A stretch of DNA of 46,781 bases from Ochromonas danica (lineage: Eukaryota; Sar; Chrysophyceae; Chromulinales; Chromulinaceae): assembly GCA_015146655.1 (NCBI GenBank), contig VKHL01000199.1, positions 1-46,781 of the forward strand. The letters are read 5' to 3'. The position numbers and the translations under genes are program-made. This document shows positions 21,235 through 33,900 of this stretch, one piece after another; within the stretch, counting starts at the first letter, position 1, and each line of letters starts with the position of its first letter. The notes beneath the pieces are model-generated. The model saw only the letters and a list, made by a program, of their open reading frames with translations. It searched no databases and was not told the DNA's origin.

Positions 21235-21637
21235 CAGACTAGACTAGACTAGACTAGACTAGACTAGACTAGACTAGACTAGACTAGACTAGACTAGACT
21301 AGACTAGACTAGACTGGACTAGACTAGACTAGACTAGACTAGACTAGACTAGACTAGACTAGACTAGACTAGACTAGACTAGACTAGACTAGACTGGACT
21401 AGACTAGACTAGACTAGACTAGACTAGACTAGACTAGACTAGACTAGACTAGACTAGACTAGACTAGACTAGACTGGACTAGACTAGACTAGACTAGACT
21501 AGACTAGACTAGACTAGACTAGACTAGACTAGACTAGACTAGACTAGACTAGACTGGACTAGACTAGACTAGACTAGACTAGACTAGACTAGACTAGACT
21601 AGACTAGACTAGACTAGACTAGACTAGACTAGACTAG
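21235..21637. repeat. (AGACT)n satellite with 80-bp higher-order period
   Basis: Perfect AGACT pentamers interrupted by a single variant agactggact at 21311, 21391, 21471 and 21551, exactly 80 bp (16 pentamers) apart. Confidence 0.95.
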
Positions 21638-21953
21638 CTACTACAGGGTACTAGGAACAATACTAATAGTAGTACTAGTAAAATACTAATATAGTCTAAT
21701 ACTAATATAGTCTAACACTAGTAGTAATAACAAAGGAATACTGTAGTGTAGTAAGTTAATTAATCTAGTTACAACAGTTAATCTAGTTATGATAGTTAAT
21801 GTAGTTAATGTCGTTAGTTATGATACACACAATAGTTACAACAGTTGGTTATGATGGTCTACTTACTGTGGTAGAGGTAGTGTTTGGAGGTAGATGTAGA
21901 GGTAGTGTTTAGAGGTAGATGTAGTGATAGAGGTAGTGATAGAGGTAGAGGGA

Positions 21954-24900
21954 CTAAAGGTAGAAAGCAGCGAAGTCCTCGAAACACAGTTTGCCACCCA
22001 AACCTGAGCGATCTCGTCGTGAGATCCAAGCGAGACAGTCTCGCTGACTCAAAGGGGCAGTCTCGCTGCGATAGTCTTCCTCTCCTCCTCCTCCTGCTCC
22101 TCCTGCTCTACCCAGAGACTGCATCAGATCAGCTGCAGAGATAAAGCCATCGCCATCCACATCGTACCGCTTGAACGCTACGCGCAACACTTCCAGTCGC
22201 CCTGCTTTGGCTGTTTCCTCGCTTGAAGCGATTCTCTTCGACACTGCAGATGATGCACGCAGTGAGGAGGGGGAGGAGGAGGAGGAGCTGCGAGGAGGTG
22301 ATGCAGAGGTAACAGAGCCGTAGATCGCAATGTAATCCTCGATATCCACGAAGCCCTTCTGCTGGCGATCGTGTCTCCGCAGCCACTCCCTCAAGTCCTC
22401 CTCCTCCATGTGCACGTCTTCTACCTCTGCGAGGGTCAAGGCGCTGCGGAGAGGTAGATAGCTCAGCCGCCCCTCGCCCAGCAAGTCCAGGCGGTTGAAC
22501 TCTGCACGAATCTCCTCGGGCTTTCGCACAGCGTGATCGCCCCGCCAGGGCAGACGAAAGCCTCTTGAGAGAGCAGCAGAGGCCGTTGAGGAGGTTCGAA
22601 GAGGAGCAGGAGGAGGAGGAGGGCCAGAGGAGGGTAGCAGCAGCAGGTGGTGGCGCAATGTGACCATCTCTTGCAAAGTGAAGGGCCCAGCAGTGCCGCC
22701 TGGCAGCAAATGTCTCAAAGCTTCAAGTGCTCGAGTCACAGTCTCCTCCGAGGCCTCGCCCACCCCCGCCAGCAGCAAAACGTCCACGAGGTCTTCGCGC
22801 GTCGTGTAGATGTCGCGCTCTTCTGAGGAAGAACTGCTGGGCAGGGCTGGCAGGCGGAAGACTGACCTCACAGACTGCATCCGCGAGGCTCGCCCTCTAT
22901 TGCCCAGCTGCCCCTCGTCAGGCCCAGAAGAGGTTCTCTGCAAAGTGCTCATCGCTCGCTCCAATCGCTGCAATTCCCTCGCTTGGACTGCAAGCCAACG
23001 ACCGTCTGGCCCGGGTATCCAACACGTTCTCTCTGGTGCATTGCCGCCATCTCTCAGAGGATTTGATTCGCTGCTTTGCGATGGACGAAGAAGATCAGCC
23101 GCGGGGAGGTAAATGTGACTCAGAAAGGCTCTCAAGTCAATGCCAGCAGCTTCTCCCAGTCTGGCACTTCCCCCCGACGATTGTGTTGAGCTAACAGCAA
23201 CAGCAGGCAGAGCGCTGCGAGCTAATTGGCAAGAGCGCGACAGCTCCGTGGGGGGCATCGAGAGGAGAAGATCCATCAGAAGCGCCGATACCGTCTGAGG
23301 GTTGGCAGGCAGCATTCCCGATAAGACAGCGTAGTGATCGAAGCGCGCTTTCAACGCCACCAGAAGAAAAGCCATGCGATCGAGCGCATGCAAGAACGCG
23401 TCGCTATCCTCCTCGTGCTCCTGCTGGCCTCGTGACGGCGCAGTGACTGAGGAGGTCTTGCTGTCAGTTGGCGAGAAAAGTTCTAAAACAAACAACGAAT
23501 TGTTGGCAAGAGAGGTCAACGTGGATAAGAAGTGCTAGACTAGTAGCATAGTTTGTGCAGAACAAGATGCAAAGCGTACCGCGAGTTTTGGCCTGCACGG
23601 CTGGATTCTCCGCGGAAAAGACTCTTCTCGACACCGTCCCTTCTAACCCCCCCTCCTTCGAATGATTGCGGGAGGAGATTGGTAACGATGATTGCGTCTC
23701 AACATCTGGATCTGTGGCATCCAGTGAAGGGTCACTGTTGGAAGTGAAAGTAGCAGCAGGAGGAACAGGAGGAGCAGGAGGAGGAGCGAGAGTGAAGAGA
23801 GTTGATGCGCAAGGTATGGCGAGGATGTATGCTTCTCTCTGGGGACTGCCGAGTATCTCTTGTGCCAGGCCGGAACGCTACGCAGAAGAAGAAATGTAAC
23901 GCGGATCAAAACAGACCAATTAATGCCTATGACGAGGTTCAATGATTACCTGCATGATATCCGACGCCTCCCCGTGATCCAGATACGCGCACATCAACAA
24001 TACCTCGGCAGTCGTGCGGAGCTTTTCCCGCATAACGAGGTTGTTGCTCCTAGCACTGCTATCGCTGGTCGATGTGCGCAATTCTTCTACCACACGGGGA
24101 ATGAGTCCATTACTCGCGATTTGGTCGCCCAACTCTCGCAGCAAAGCCTCGATTCCATGCGGTATGTCCCCTCGGCAAGCATCCTTGTGAAGAACCAGAG
24201 CATGCAGCATTGCGAGACCCTCACAGCGTAATAAGAGAGGGGAAGTGTAAAGTGCCTCCCCAGAGGATAGCCGCGGTGCCACCGAGGAATTCATCAACAA
24301 GTCTGGTGCGGCTAAACGTGCAAGCAGTCCCTGAACTATAATCTCTTCGGCTACACTAACATGCTTGGCTGCAGATGCAAGCAATACGCGCCACACTCTG
24401 CGCAACGAGCTGAGAGCCACTTGAACACCTTCTGCATAAACTGCCCAGGCCGCTGGCTGACTAAGACAGTCGCGCAGGAAAGATAAGAACAGCATCACTC
24501 CGCGGCAGAGCCCTTGAGCCCCTCCCTGCAGCCACCCTATTTCCTCAGCACTAATCGTAGCGGCATTTGCAGAAGATGATGCAGAAGGAGAATGAGGGCG
24601 GAGGAAAGAGCAAAGAAGATGCAATGTGGATGACAGCACACGGATGTGGTGTACAGCACGGACAGGTGTGCGTGGAAGGCGCAGCATATTGCACAGTGGC
24701 AAGACCCCTCGAACTGCATTTACTGCTTCTCTTTCGGTCTTATCTTCAATCTCACGCTGTTCTTTGCCATACAAACAGACTGCTAAGACAGGAATCCATA
24801 GCCCTTGTCCGAATGAGGATGGACAGCTAGCAAGCAAAGAACGCACTGCATTGACGACTTCTTCGATCACCAATAGTTGTGCTCTTAAGCAAACGCTCAG

Positions 24901-27900
24901 AGAAGCAAAACGGTCACTGCCCGTGTCGCTAGACAAAGCTGTGTAGAGACGAGGTAGGCCAGCACAAAGAGGGAGCAGCAGCAAAGTCAGTTTTCTAATG
25001 GCTTGCACGAGGTCTCCTTCCTCTTCCACGTTTTGCTGTCGCTTGTCTCCGTGTGAAGCAATAGATTGCAAGTAGCGAAGGAGATGAACAAAGGGATGAA
25101 TGATCGAGCGAAGCAGGAGCGTCAACTTCTGCGTAACTGCCAGCTGCTCGGAAAGGGTGCTTCCAAGGGAAAGATCCTGCACCTCGTGCAGCAAGGAGTG
25201 TATAGAAGCGAGACAGTCTTCAGAACGTATGGCTGTATATCGGTGCAGAGGTGTTGGAAGAGGTCGATGGACACAATCTGCTATCACAGATATACAGTCA
25301 CGACGCAGTCGCTCACTGATCATCGTCATTGTGCCATTCCCAATCGAATATAGCAGAGGGTAGAGACCCGCAGCACGCCAGCCGCGTGTCCAGTGAGATG
25401 ACCAGGACATGACTCGAAGTATCGACAGCATAAGGGCAACCTGGTTTTCAGCCCCCGGACTTTTGCTACTAATTGCACGCCGCAAAGCGGTGGTTAGACC
25501 GACGATCCAGGCTTGTGAGGAGAAAGCTCGGCCAACAGCATGCAACACCGCCGCAACCTCTCCGCAGCCTGGACCGTCCTCGCGTAGCGCTGCAAGAAAC
25601 ACAAAAAGGCGCAGTTGAAAGGACAGCAAACCCTCTACCACCACTGCCTCTTCATAGCCCCACCATCCATGCAGCAAAGACGGTATATGGAAATCCATGA
25701 TTGCCAACAACACCTCTGGCAATGACGGTGCGATCATCACGACCTCACGTCGCAGCAACACTAGCAATTCCTCAGAGATTCCTTCAGTGGCAAGCAAGAC
25801 CGCCGGTACCGGCGGGGGAGGAAGAAGGAGGCAAATATACGAGAGCAGTGCTCCCCGTACGCGAGGGCCATTTTTGCTATTGTCCTGCGCGCTGCAAGTC
25901 GCATAATGAGATTGAAGACGGCTGAGTGTTGTGTAATATACGGAGCCGCGTAAAAATACTGGGTGTACCTCTGCTGGAGTGGACACAAGATAGGACAGCA
26001 GGTGCCATCGTGAAGAAACGCCCTCTATGACCTGGAGGGACGAAGATGCAGATTTTCCAGACGACATTGCCTTGCTCTGTCCTGAGCTTTTCTGCACCAA
26101 CTCGCTCAACATCTTAGAGAGACTAGCAGACCATTTGAATCCGCAAGAGAGAGGAGAGATCACGAGAGAAAAAGCTCTTGAAGGACAGAGCACCTCGTAG
26201 GGAGTGTATTGGCCAAGATAGGCCATAAGCAGTGCACCCATACATCCACTCCAAATCCCTAGTACGGCATCATCAACAGTGTTTCTTCCGCTATGGAGAA
26301 GCGACGATACACTAAGATGATCCAGGGAACGCAAAAGTCGGCTGAGAAGTGCACTGCCAAGGGGTTGGGATCGGTGCAACAGGCGCAAAGCCAAAGCGAC
26401 CAAACGAGGTAAGAAGCGCAATTTCATTACTTCTCGCAACACACCGAGAATATGCTCTCGAGGGATTCCCCGCACAACATGAGAACCAGATTTGGGGTTT
26501 CGATGATCAGGTATTTCGTCGTAAAGAGCCGTTAGAAGAGCTAACGAGCTGGAGAGCTCGTCTATGGATGAAGGCTCTTTTTGTGAAGCTTGATGAAGAG
26601 GGCATTGGAAGCGCTCACGAGCACAGGTGGAGGGAAGGAAGGAGAGCATCTCCTGTTCTCCTTGAAACTCCTCCTCCTCTTCCTGTTGGGATATTTTGTT
26701 TTTTCCCTGCATTGCTCGGAATAGAGGCAGTGCAAGCGCTTGTTCTAGGGTAAGCTTTCGCGGTGATAATAGTCCTGTGAGAAGTACGAGCAGGATCTGT
26801 TGGGTGATCTTGTAGCGTCGAAACACTTTATGGCATCTCTTGACTACATCATCCAAAGCACGGCGACAATCGAGAGAATTCGCCGGGGCCTCACTGGAGT
26901 TGGTGTCGAAAGCGCGGCTCTGGCGCAAGCTTTTCCTCACTGCATAAGCTGATTCGAGAAGAGCTTTCGCTTCCACGTCACGCAATTGTAGTCCATAACG
27001 GTGTGACAAATAAGAGGCGTCTGAATCTGAAGGGACGGAGTGGGTAGTCAGCAGATCCACCAATTCGCTCCCGAAACTCTTTTCGCTGCAGCGCCCCGCC
27101 AGAACATAGACGAGTCGTTCCCAAAGCAAAGCCATGCCTGCTGGACTTAGTGAGCAAGCAAGGTAGTGTGAGAGGAAGGTAGCACGTAAATCGGCAACAT
27201 TCTTCACGGCAACCCCATCTTCATGAAGCCAGCATAATGGGTCTGTCGCACCTTCTGGGTCAGCACCTCCTTTGTCCAGGCAGTGCAATAACCAGCAGCG
27301 CGCTGCGTGGCTAAGAGAATAGCGAGCGACTTCTCCTTTAGACGGGTCAGGGATGCCGAAGGAAAGCAAGGCTACGAACGCCGCTAACAGATACAATATT
27401 GTGTCATCTCCCGGTCTACAAGACACATCCTGCTCTTCTGAAGAGGCATCACATATGCGATGTATCTCAGGGCTGATGAAAAGATACAGCAAGGGCTGGG
27501 ATCGCGAGAACGACAAATATTGTGCAAGAAGGTGTCGAAGCACAGGATCGTCCGATGTTCCTTCTTTTAGCAAATGCAAAGGCGGCAAAAGTAGAAGAAG
27601 AACTCTCCCTGAGGAGGGATCATAAAAGACAGTAGACGGTGAGATGATGGATGAGGAATAGCCAAGATCACGCAAACTGAGAAAGACTGTAGCCAACGCT
27701 AAGAGCACCGCCTGTTGGCAGCGCCAACCTGGTGAAGGGTTGAGGGCCAATAACTGAGCAAGTGAAAGGAAGGAGGATCGCCAAGGAAAGACTGCTGCGA
27801 TAGAGGAGCTGTCGAACACAGATGAGGATGCAGAGGAAAGTGTAAAGGCCAGTGGATCAAGCGGTCGTATCACAGGGCAGCTTCCAGGGAGGCGATGAAT

Positions 27901-30900
27901 AACCCCACGTAACTGGTCAAGTCGGTCGGAGAGGAGACGGCGACTTCCCTCGTCTTCGAACCTCCAAACTAAGAAAACGCGCTCCTGTCGTCTCCTCTCT
28001 CCCAATATTGAGGATGTATATGTTGTAGCAGCAGTAATGATATGACTCTTGAGTCCAGGAAACTGAGAAGGCCGGTCATTAGTTTCAACAATATCATAGA
28101 GTCGTACCCCCAAAGGTTCCCCCGCCTCTTCATCTTCCCACATAGTTGTCCCATCGAATGCTGGATAGACAGATTTCCCGGCTTGTAAAAGAGATGGAGT
28201 TACCGCTTGTCGCAGTGGCTCCACGAGTTCGCGAGACAAACGCTGCAAAACTACGTCTTCTCGTCTCGTTGCACAGAGACTACTCGAGCGCTCTATTTGT
28301 GCGATAAATGGACGAAGGACATGCTGCAACGTGCTTTGCGAAAAGATCGCATTACTACTTTCACACCAGGATGAAGAGGGAACAACTAGGGGAGCATCTC
28401 CCTTCCCTTCAGAGTGATGAGTGGAAGAGATGAACGAACAAAGCAATTGAATTTCCTCTCTGGAGAGGTTAACCAGACCCGCGCGACTCAGTGGAGGCAC
28501 CCTCTTCAAGCTGGCAGCACTTAGACGCTGCAGCAATAGATAGAAATCATTACTCAGATAGTTGCCAGTGGATGCATAGATCTCCTCCAGGGCGAGTCCA
28601 TCACTAAGAGTGACTAGCTGACCCAAATATCGCTGTAAAGGATGTGTAGAGCTTTGAGACCATTCGTTACTTCGTAGAAAGCTCAACGCGTAACTACCGC
28701 GAGCTGGGCCTTGTTGACTCTTCAGCATTATTAACGAATACGACTCGATACTTTCAACTCCACTGCCAGCAATGGAGGCAGAAGAAGCGCAATGTTGAAG
28801 CTGATCGAGCAATGCGATGCGCGATAATCGCAAGCATCTCTGAAGAGCCTCTCGGCGGATAAGAAGGGTGTAGTTAAGAGATCCAGTCTTAGCGCAGTTC
28901 CAGTGGTGAATCTCTTGAAGATAGCCGTCAAAGAAAGAAGCAGAGCTCTCCTCCTGCACCTCCTCAGAAAACAGCAACGAGGAAGCACTGCGGGAGCATA
29001 TCTTCTCTCGGCTAAGTGAGAGCGGGTAGAGTGCACCACCGCCCTTCCCTCGACGATCATAGCCAACAAAATAGAAAGTATCTGGAGCCAAGTCATAGCC
29101 AAGCGATGGGGAAATGAGATTCGGAAGCTCTCTCTGGGGGAAAACGATAAACTTAATTTGAGTGGCTGCAAGTAAGTTTGAAACGCGCATTTCTTCTTCT
29201 TGGCGCTGTTCATACACTTGCAAGAGGCCACAGCGTGTAACACACTCCACCACTTCTTGCTGCTCTCTATTTCCTTGAGCACAAATGAAGAAGATCTTTT
29301 TTAGCACTGAGCGGTCTCGATAGACACGTCCTAATCGAGACATAGATGTGGAGGAAGTTGCCGCCACACGGGCGTCTGAAGGGCAGTCGAGAGTGACAAG
29401 GGTAGAGCAGAACGCTGACACTGATAGCACCTCATAAGTGAGGTCTTCAAAGAGATAAAGAAACAAACGCGTCTGGCTAGATCCAGAGATATGTAAATCC
29501 AACTGCAAGGCCCGTTGCAAGAGGGGCAAGGGCAGAGAACATGGAAATATTGTCGTCGCACCATTTCCACGGTTATGGAATATACTAGGCATATAGACCA
29601 TCTCATGTGGCAGGGAAAGTTGTGAAACCAAACAACGTGGAGGACTGTTCACTCTCAGACCGTGAATACACGGCACAGCTCGCACAGAGAGATCCCAAAT
29701 GGAAACAATCCCCCCTGAATCAAGAGCTACTGCCCAACGATGAGCAGCTGAGTATGCTAACGCTCGCACGGCAGAGCGCGCTCCCAATAACAGTCGACCA
29801 GCCCAATGGCTAATCATTTTCCCAGCACAATGACAACGAAGCAAGTCGTCCACCACGTCTTCAAGACTAAAAGCAGGATATTCTTCCCTTCCATCGTTTC
29901 CTACCGAGGAGTGATAGCCCAGCGAGCGGGTAAGCGCAGCACACACCTCGTCGTAGGTAAGGATTGCGGAGACTTTGGGCAGGGTAAAAAAGAATTTTGC
30001 GGCTTCTTGGGGTGTTTTAGGAGTCTGTGCAATAGGCTGCGATGCAAGCAGTGCTTTTACCACTTGTTTGCAAACATAGTCATAGACTGCTACCTCCTCA
30101 CCACCACCATCACGCGAGAGTGAAGCTGGAGCACGTCGCCAAAGTGGCGGGCCACGTGGAGCACTTTTCACCTCTTCTATATCTCGCAAGAGAGAGCGAT
30201 TACTATAGAGACGCAAGCTGCCATCGGAAAAGACAACTTCAACCATTTCGTCATTATAGCGTGACGGGGCATTTTTGGCGCCATTGATAGCGGACGAACG
30301 CATAATATGGGAGACGCGGCCAATTTGCCAGACAGGGACAGCATCGATAGAAGCTAGCAAGCTTTGAACAAGGCTTCGAATCGTCGTGTCGCCATCGCTA
30401 CCAGCAACACTGCCCATCATATTGGCAAAGGGTCCAGTGGAGTTCTCGATGAGTCGTTCAGCACGGCCAGTGCCGATTTCGTTTTGCAACATAGCTTCTC
30501 TGCCACTGGGTAGCGAAGTGGATCGCCAGAATCGCACCACTCCATCCTCAGCCCCCGCTAATAAACAGCCACTGGAGAAGGAAATAGTAGAAAGAGCTGC
30601 CTTGAAAGGTCCTAAAGTGGACAGAACAGCACCAGTCTGTAGTGATAGTACAAGCACCTCTTGAGCTCCGAAGGGTAACAGAAGCAACAATGCTCGATAA
30701 CCCAGGATGCTCATCTGTTGCGGCACCCCCCGACAGTCTGAACTGCGCACTCCTTCTTGTTGCTCCAGCTGTTGCCCATATGTTTGTAGCCGCGTAGAGA
30801 GCCGAAGCGGATATCGCAAACGGTACAAACGACGTAACGCAACGCATTCATGAACGGCCAAAGAATTACTCGGCAATGCTGCGTTGACCACGAGAAGACC

Positions 30901-33900
30901 AGTTTCCTGATCGAAAGCGAAAGGTTGGCCTCCTTTGCAGGAAGAAGAAGAAGCTGGCAGGGGCAGAGAGTAAAAACGACGTGCTGCGGCTGCTGAGGCT
31001 GACGGATCGCTATTGGGAAGAAAATTCTCAAATCCTTCAACAGCTGCAGCAGGCACTGGCTCGACAAACAATAGGCGTTGACGATAGAGCAATGCACCAC
31101 TGCGCAAGTCTGCCACAGTCATTACACCCTCGAAATCAAGCGAGAGGACTCGCTGCCGAACTTCATCAACCTCTACTTGCACAATTCTGATCGGATTGGA
31201 GAAGCGAGAATGAGGTACAAAAGCCGATTCAAGCAAGCAACTGTCTTCTCGTGTCTTGGTAAGAGTTAACTCGATGTAGTCTTGCCAATGGCGTAATTTA
31301 CTGCGCAGAGCGGATCCAATTAGAGAGGGGCAGATTTGCGACGAAGAGCAGTAGACACGGCGGAGGTCAAGCACTGAAGCACGATCCAAAAGCATGTCAT
31401 CACGTAGTCGTGTCTCTAGGAAGGTGGCATCCAGGTGTCCATCGTCTAATCGAGCAAACAGATCTGCTACTTGGTCGCCATAGAGCACGACCTCCCCCTC
31501 ACTTACGAAGAGGTCGAAAACACGACCTATTATACAGACATCCTCTTCGTCATCTTGCCCACCTTTATCCTCTTCCTTTAGTTGGAGCAACATATCGCCA
31601 TTTACCACCTGAGAAGTAGTCCTTACAATAAAAAGAAATTGGGACCAAGAGAGACTCTTCGATGCTTGCAAAACAGTCAGGCCAAGAGCATTCCACAACA
31701 CTCTAAGCGATGGACTTGCTTCCATCACTTTTTGTAAAAGTTGAAAGTCAACATTACCCCATCGTCGAAGCTGAGATGGCGCGCCAACGCTGAATGATGT
31801 TTGGTTGTGAGAGGAAAGAACATGGAACAGAGCCAATAAATCAAGTTTGTCGGTTGCCAGACTTGCACATACGAGATCAGACCCTTGCCCCAAATAGACT
31901 TGAGAAGCATCTTCGTTCACCGTGATCACATCTGAAGAAGGGGAAGGGAGTAGTTGTGCTGGCTGTAGGCGGAACCGCGGTGATGCGAAATCATCGGAGA
32001 AATCGCGAGCCTCATCACTGATCTTTGACTGTTCTTTTCTGCATATGTTAGACTTTTCAAAGGCCAGGTCCACTAAATCGTGAAAAAGAAGTGAGCGGAG
32101 CGCGTTGGCGATAATCACCTTCTCTACCGCAGCTGCGGTAAGTCCTTTGCCTTTTAAAGCGCGAACGGGAGCCCCTCGCATCTGTGCATATAGAATAGGG
32201 CTGTCCAGATGAAGCTGTTGATTATCTACTGAAACTACTCTCTTTAACTCCATCTCCTGGCCAGCACCGATCAATAAAAATGTACTTTTCCGAAAACCAC
32301 GCACCTCTTGCACTCGCAGGATTCGACTTTGTGCCAAGGCTGACTCTGTAAGCTTGCTTTCCACCGCAATAATCCGAGTGCTGAGCTTATTCAACCAATC
32401 ATCCTCGACCAAGGGTTGTTTACCGATACGGAGTGGAGTATCTGTCCCTTTTTGAGTCACAGTGACGGCGGACGAAGAGGGAAGAGGAGGACGAAAGAGA
32501 GGACCAACAGAAGCTTCAAAACGCATTCCCACCAAGTCCTCTTGAGCAGCTTGAAGATCTTCCACACGATGTTGTAAAGTCAGCAGATTGGATTGCTGTG
32601 CAGAAACTAACTTCTCAGCCCGTTGTCGTCTGCGCTTCTCTTCTTCCAGCGCTAGGGATGCATTCTCAGAGCCTCTCGCTACCCCTTTAAGAGTGCTGGT
32701 CGAGCTGGAAGTTGCACTTGGGGCGACATTTGAAGAGGAAGAAGCAGGGGCAGGAGGAGGAGTGGTTAGACTGGGAGTTTTCAACGGCTGGTTGGTTTTC
32801 GTGCTCGAGCGTTCCTTCTTCTTCTTTTCTTTGGCACGGCTCTCTTGCAACTCTATCTTCCGATGTAAGTATTGCAGTGCAACTTCTATCTCCAGTTTTC
32901 GTGCCTCAAGAGATTGTTTATCGAAATCTTTTGGAAGTTGAAGGCCCGCAGTCTGTGTTTCGTCAGGCTGGAAGCCAATCGAATGCAAGAGCTGCAGACC
33001 TCCTTCTTTGCGCCCCAAGCGATCATGGAAATGTTTATTAAGCAAGTTGACACGATAATAACGTTCCTCATCTGGATGCGCCAGGGCATTGTTTATGATT
33101 AGTAACACCGTGTCCAATGCCTCGGCCCACTCTGATAGTGACACTTTATTCGGAGTAGCTAATGCTGTCGACACTATGAACAGCAGAGCAAAAGTACAGT
33201 CATAATGCAAAATGGTGGTGGGCAAGAAGAGACTAACCTGCCGCGAGGTTGCTTATGGAACGCTCGGCAAAAGCCTGGCGGTGACTGCGTAATTCTTCCA
33301 TTTTGCTACGAAGATCATTCAGAACTGCTGTAGGGACGACATCATAGTCCTTGCCCAACTCATTGCGAAAAACCAGTAGTGCGCCCTGCTGCTCAGGTGT
33401 GAAGCCACAAGCACGTAACAATGCCACTCCACCACTGACACGACCAACTCGATTCGTAAACTTTTCCTCCTCCACAAATATCACACGATACTGTTGTGCC
33501 TGTGGTTCAGAGATTATAAGATTGATATACTCAAGGATTTCATCCGCGGCAACCAAAACATCGGATGCAGGATTTGAAGCCGCAAGAAAACCGAAGGCTA
33601 AAGTTAGCGGCGAGGCTTTGTCAAGAGCTTTGTCAAGGACTTTGACATTGCCACGAGACAACCCTCCACCAAGACAGAACTGAGGGGTAAATGAGGAGAT
33701 ATACTCTACGAGAGAGACAGCGCCATCCTGATCTACATCACGCGCAGCAATCCATTTTCTAATAAACACGTCACTCTCTTGTCGACCTTTCCTACGGAAA
33801 TAGTCTTTAATATCATCGAATGTTAACATTCCATCATGGTTGCCATCCATTGATTCGAAAACTCGCCGAATCATGCGGATCTGTGCCAGTTGCGCAGGGG

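Larger units (their letters stand above)
20318..21953. other. Satellite block between convergent genes
   Basis: 1.6 kb without a gene. It starts with TAC/GTA/TAG-rich DNA (20320-20768), then (TAC)n, a short spacer, (AGACT)n, and AT-rich DNA with repeated gttaatctagttatga-like words (21740-21860) and short GGTAGA/TAGTG repeats near 21880-21950. The apparent polytyrosine reading frame across (TAC)n is an artefact of the repeat. Confidence 0.8.

Noticed and set aside
10312-21953. Transposon or virus-derived origin of the repeat blocks
   Set aside because: No polymerase, integrase, capsid or terminal-repeat structure is visible; the blocks are simple tandem repeats.
21954-23519. Separate EF-hand gene
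   Set aside because: No ATG opens it; a TTTTAG acceptor at 23483 and an upstream 298-bp exon join it in frame to the giant gene.
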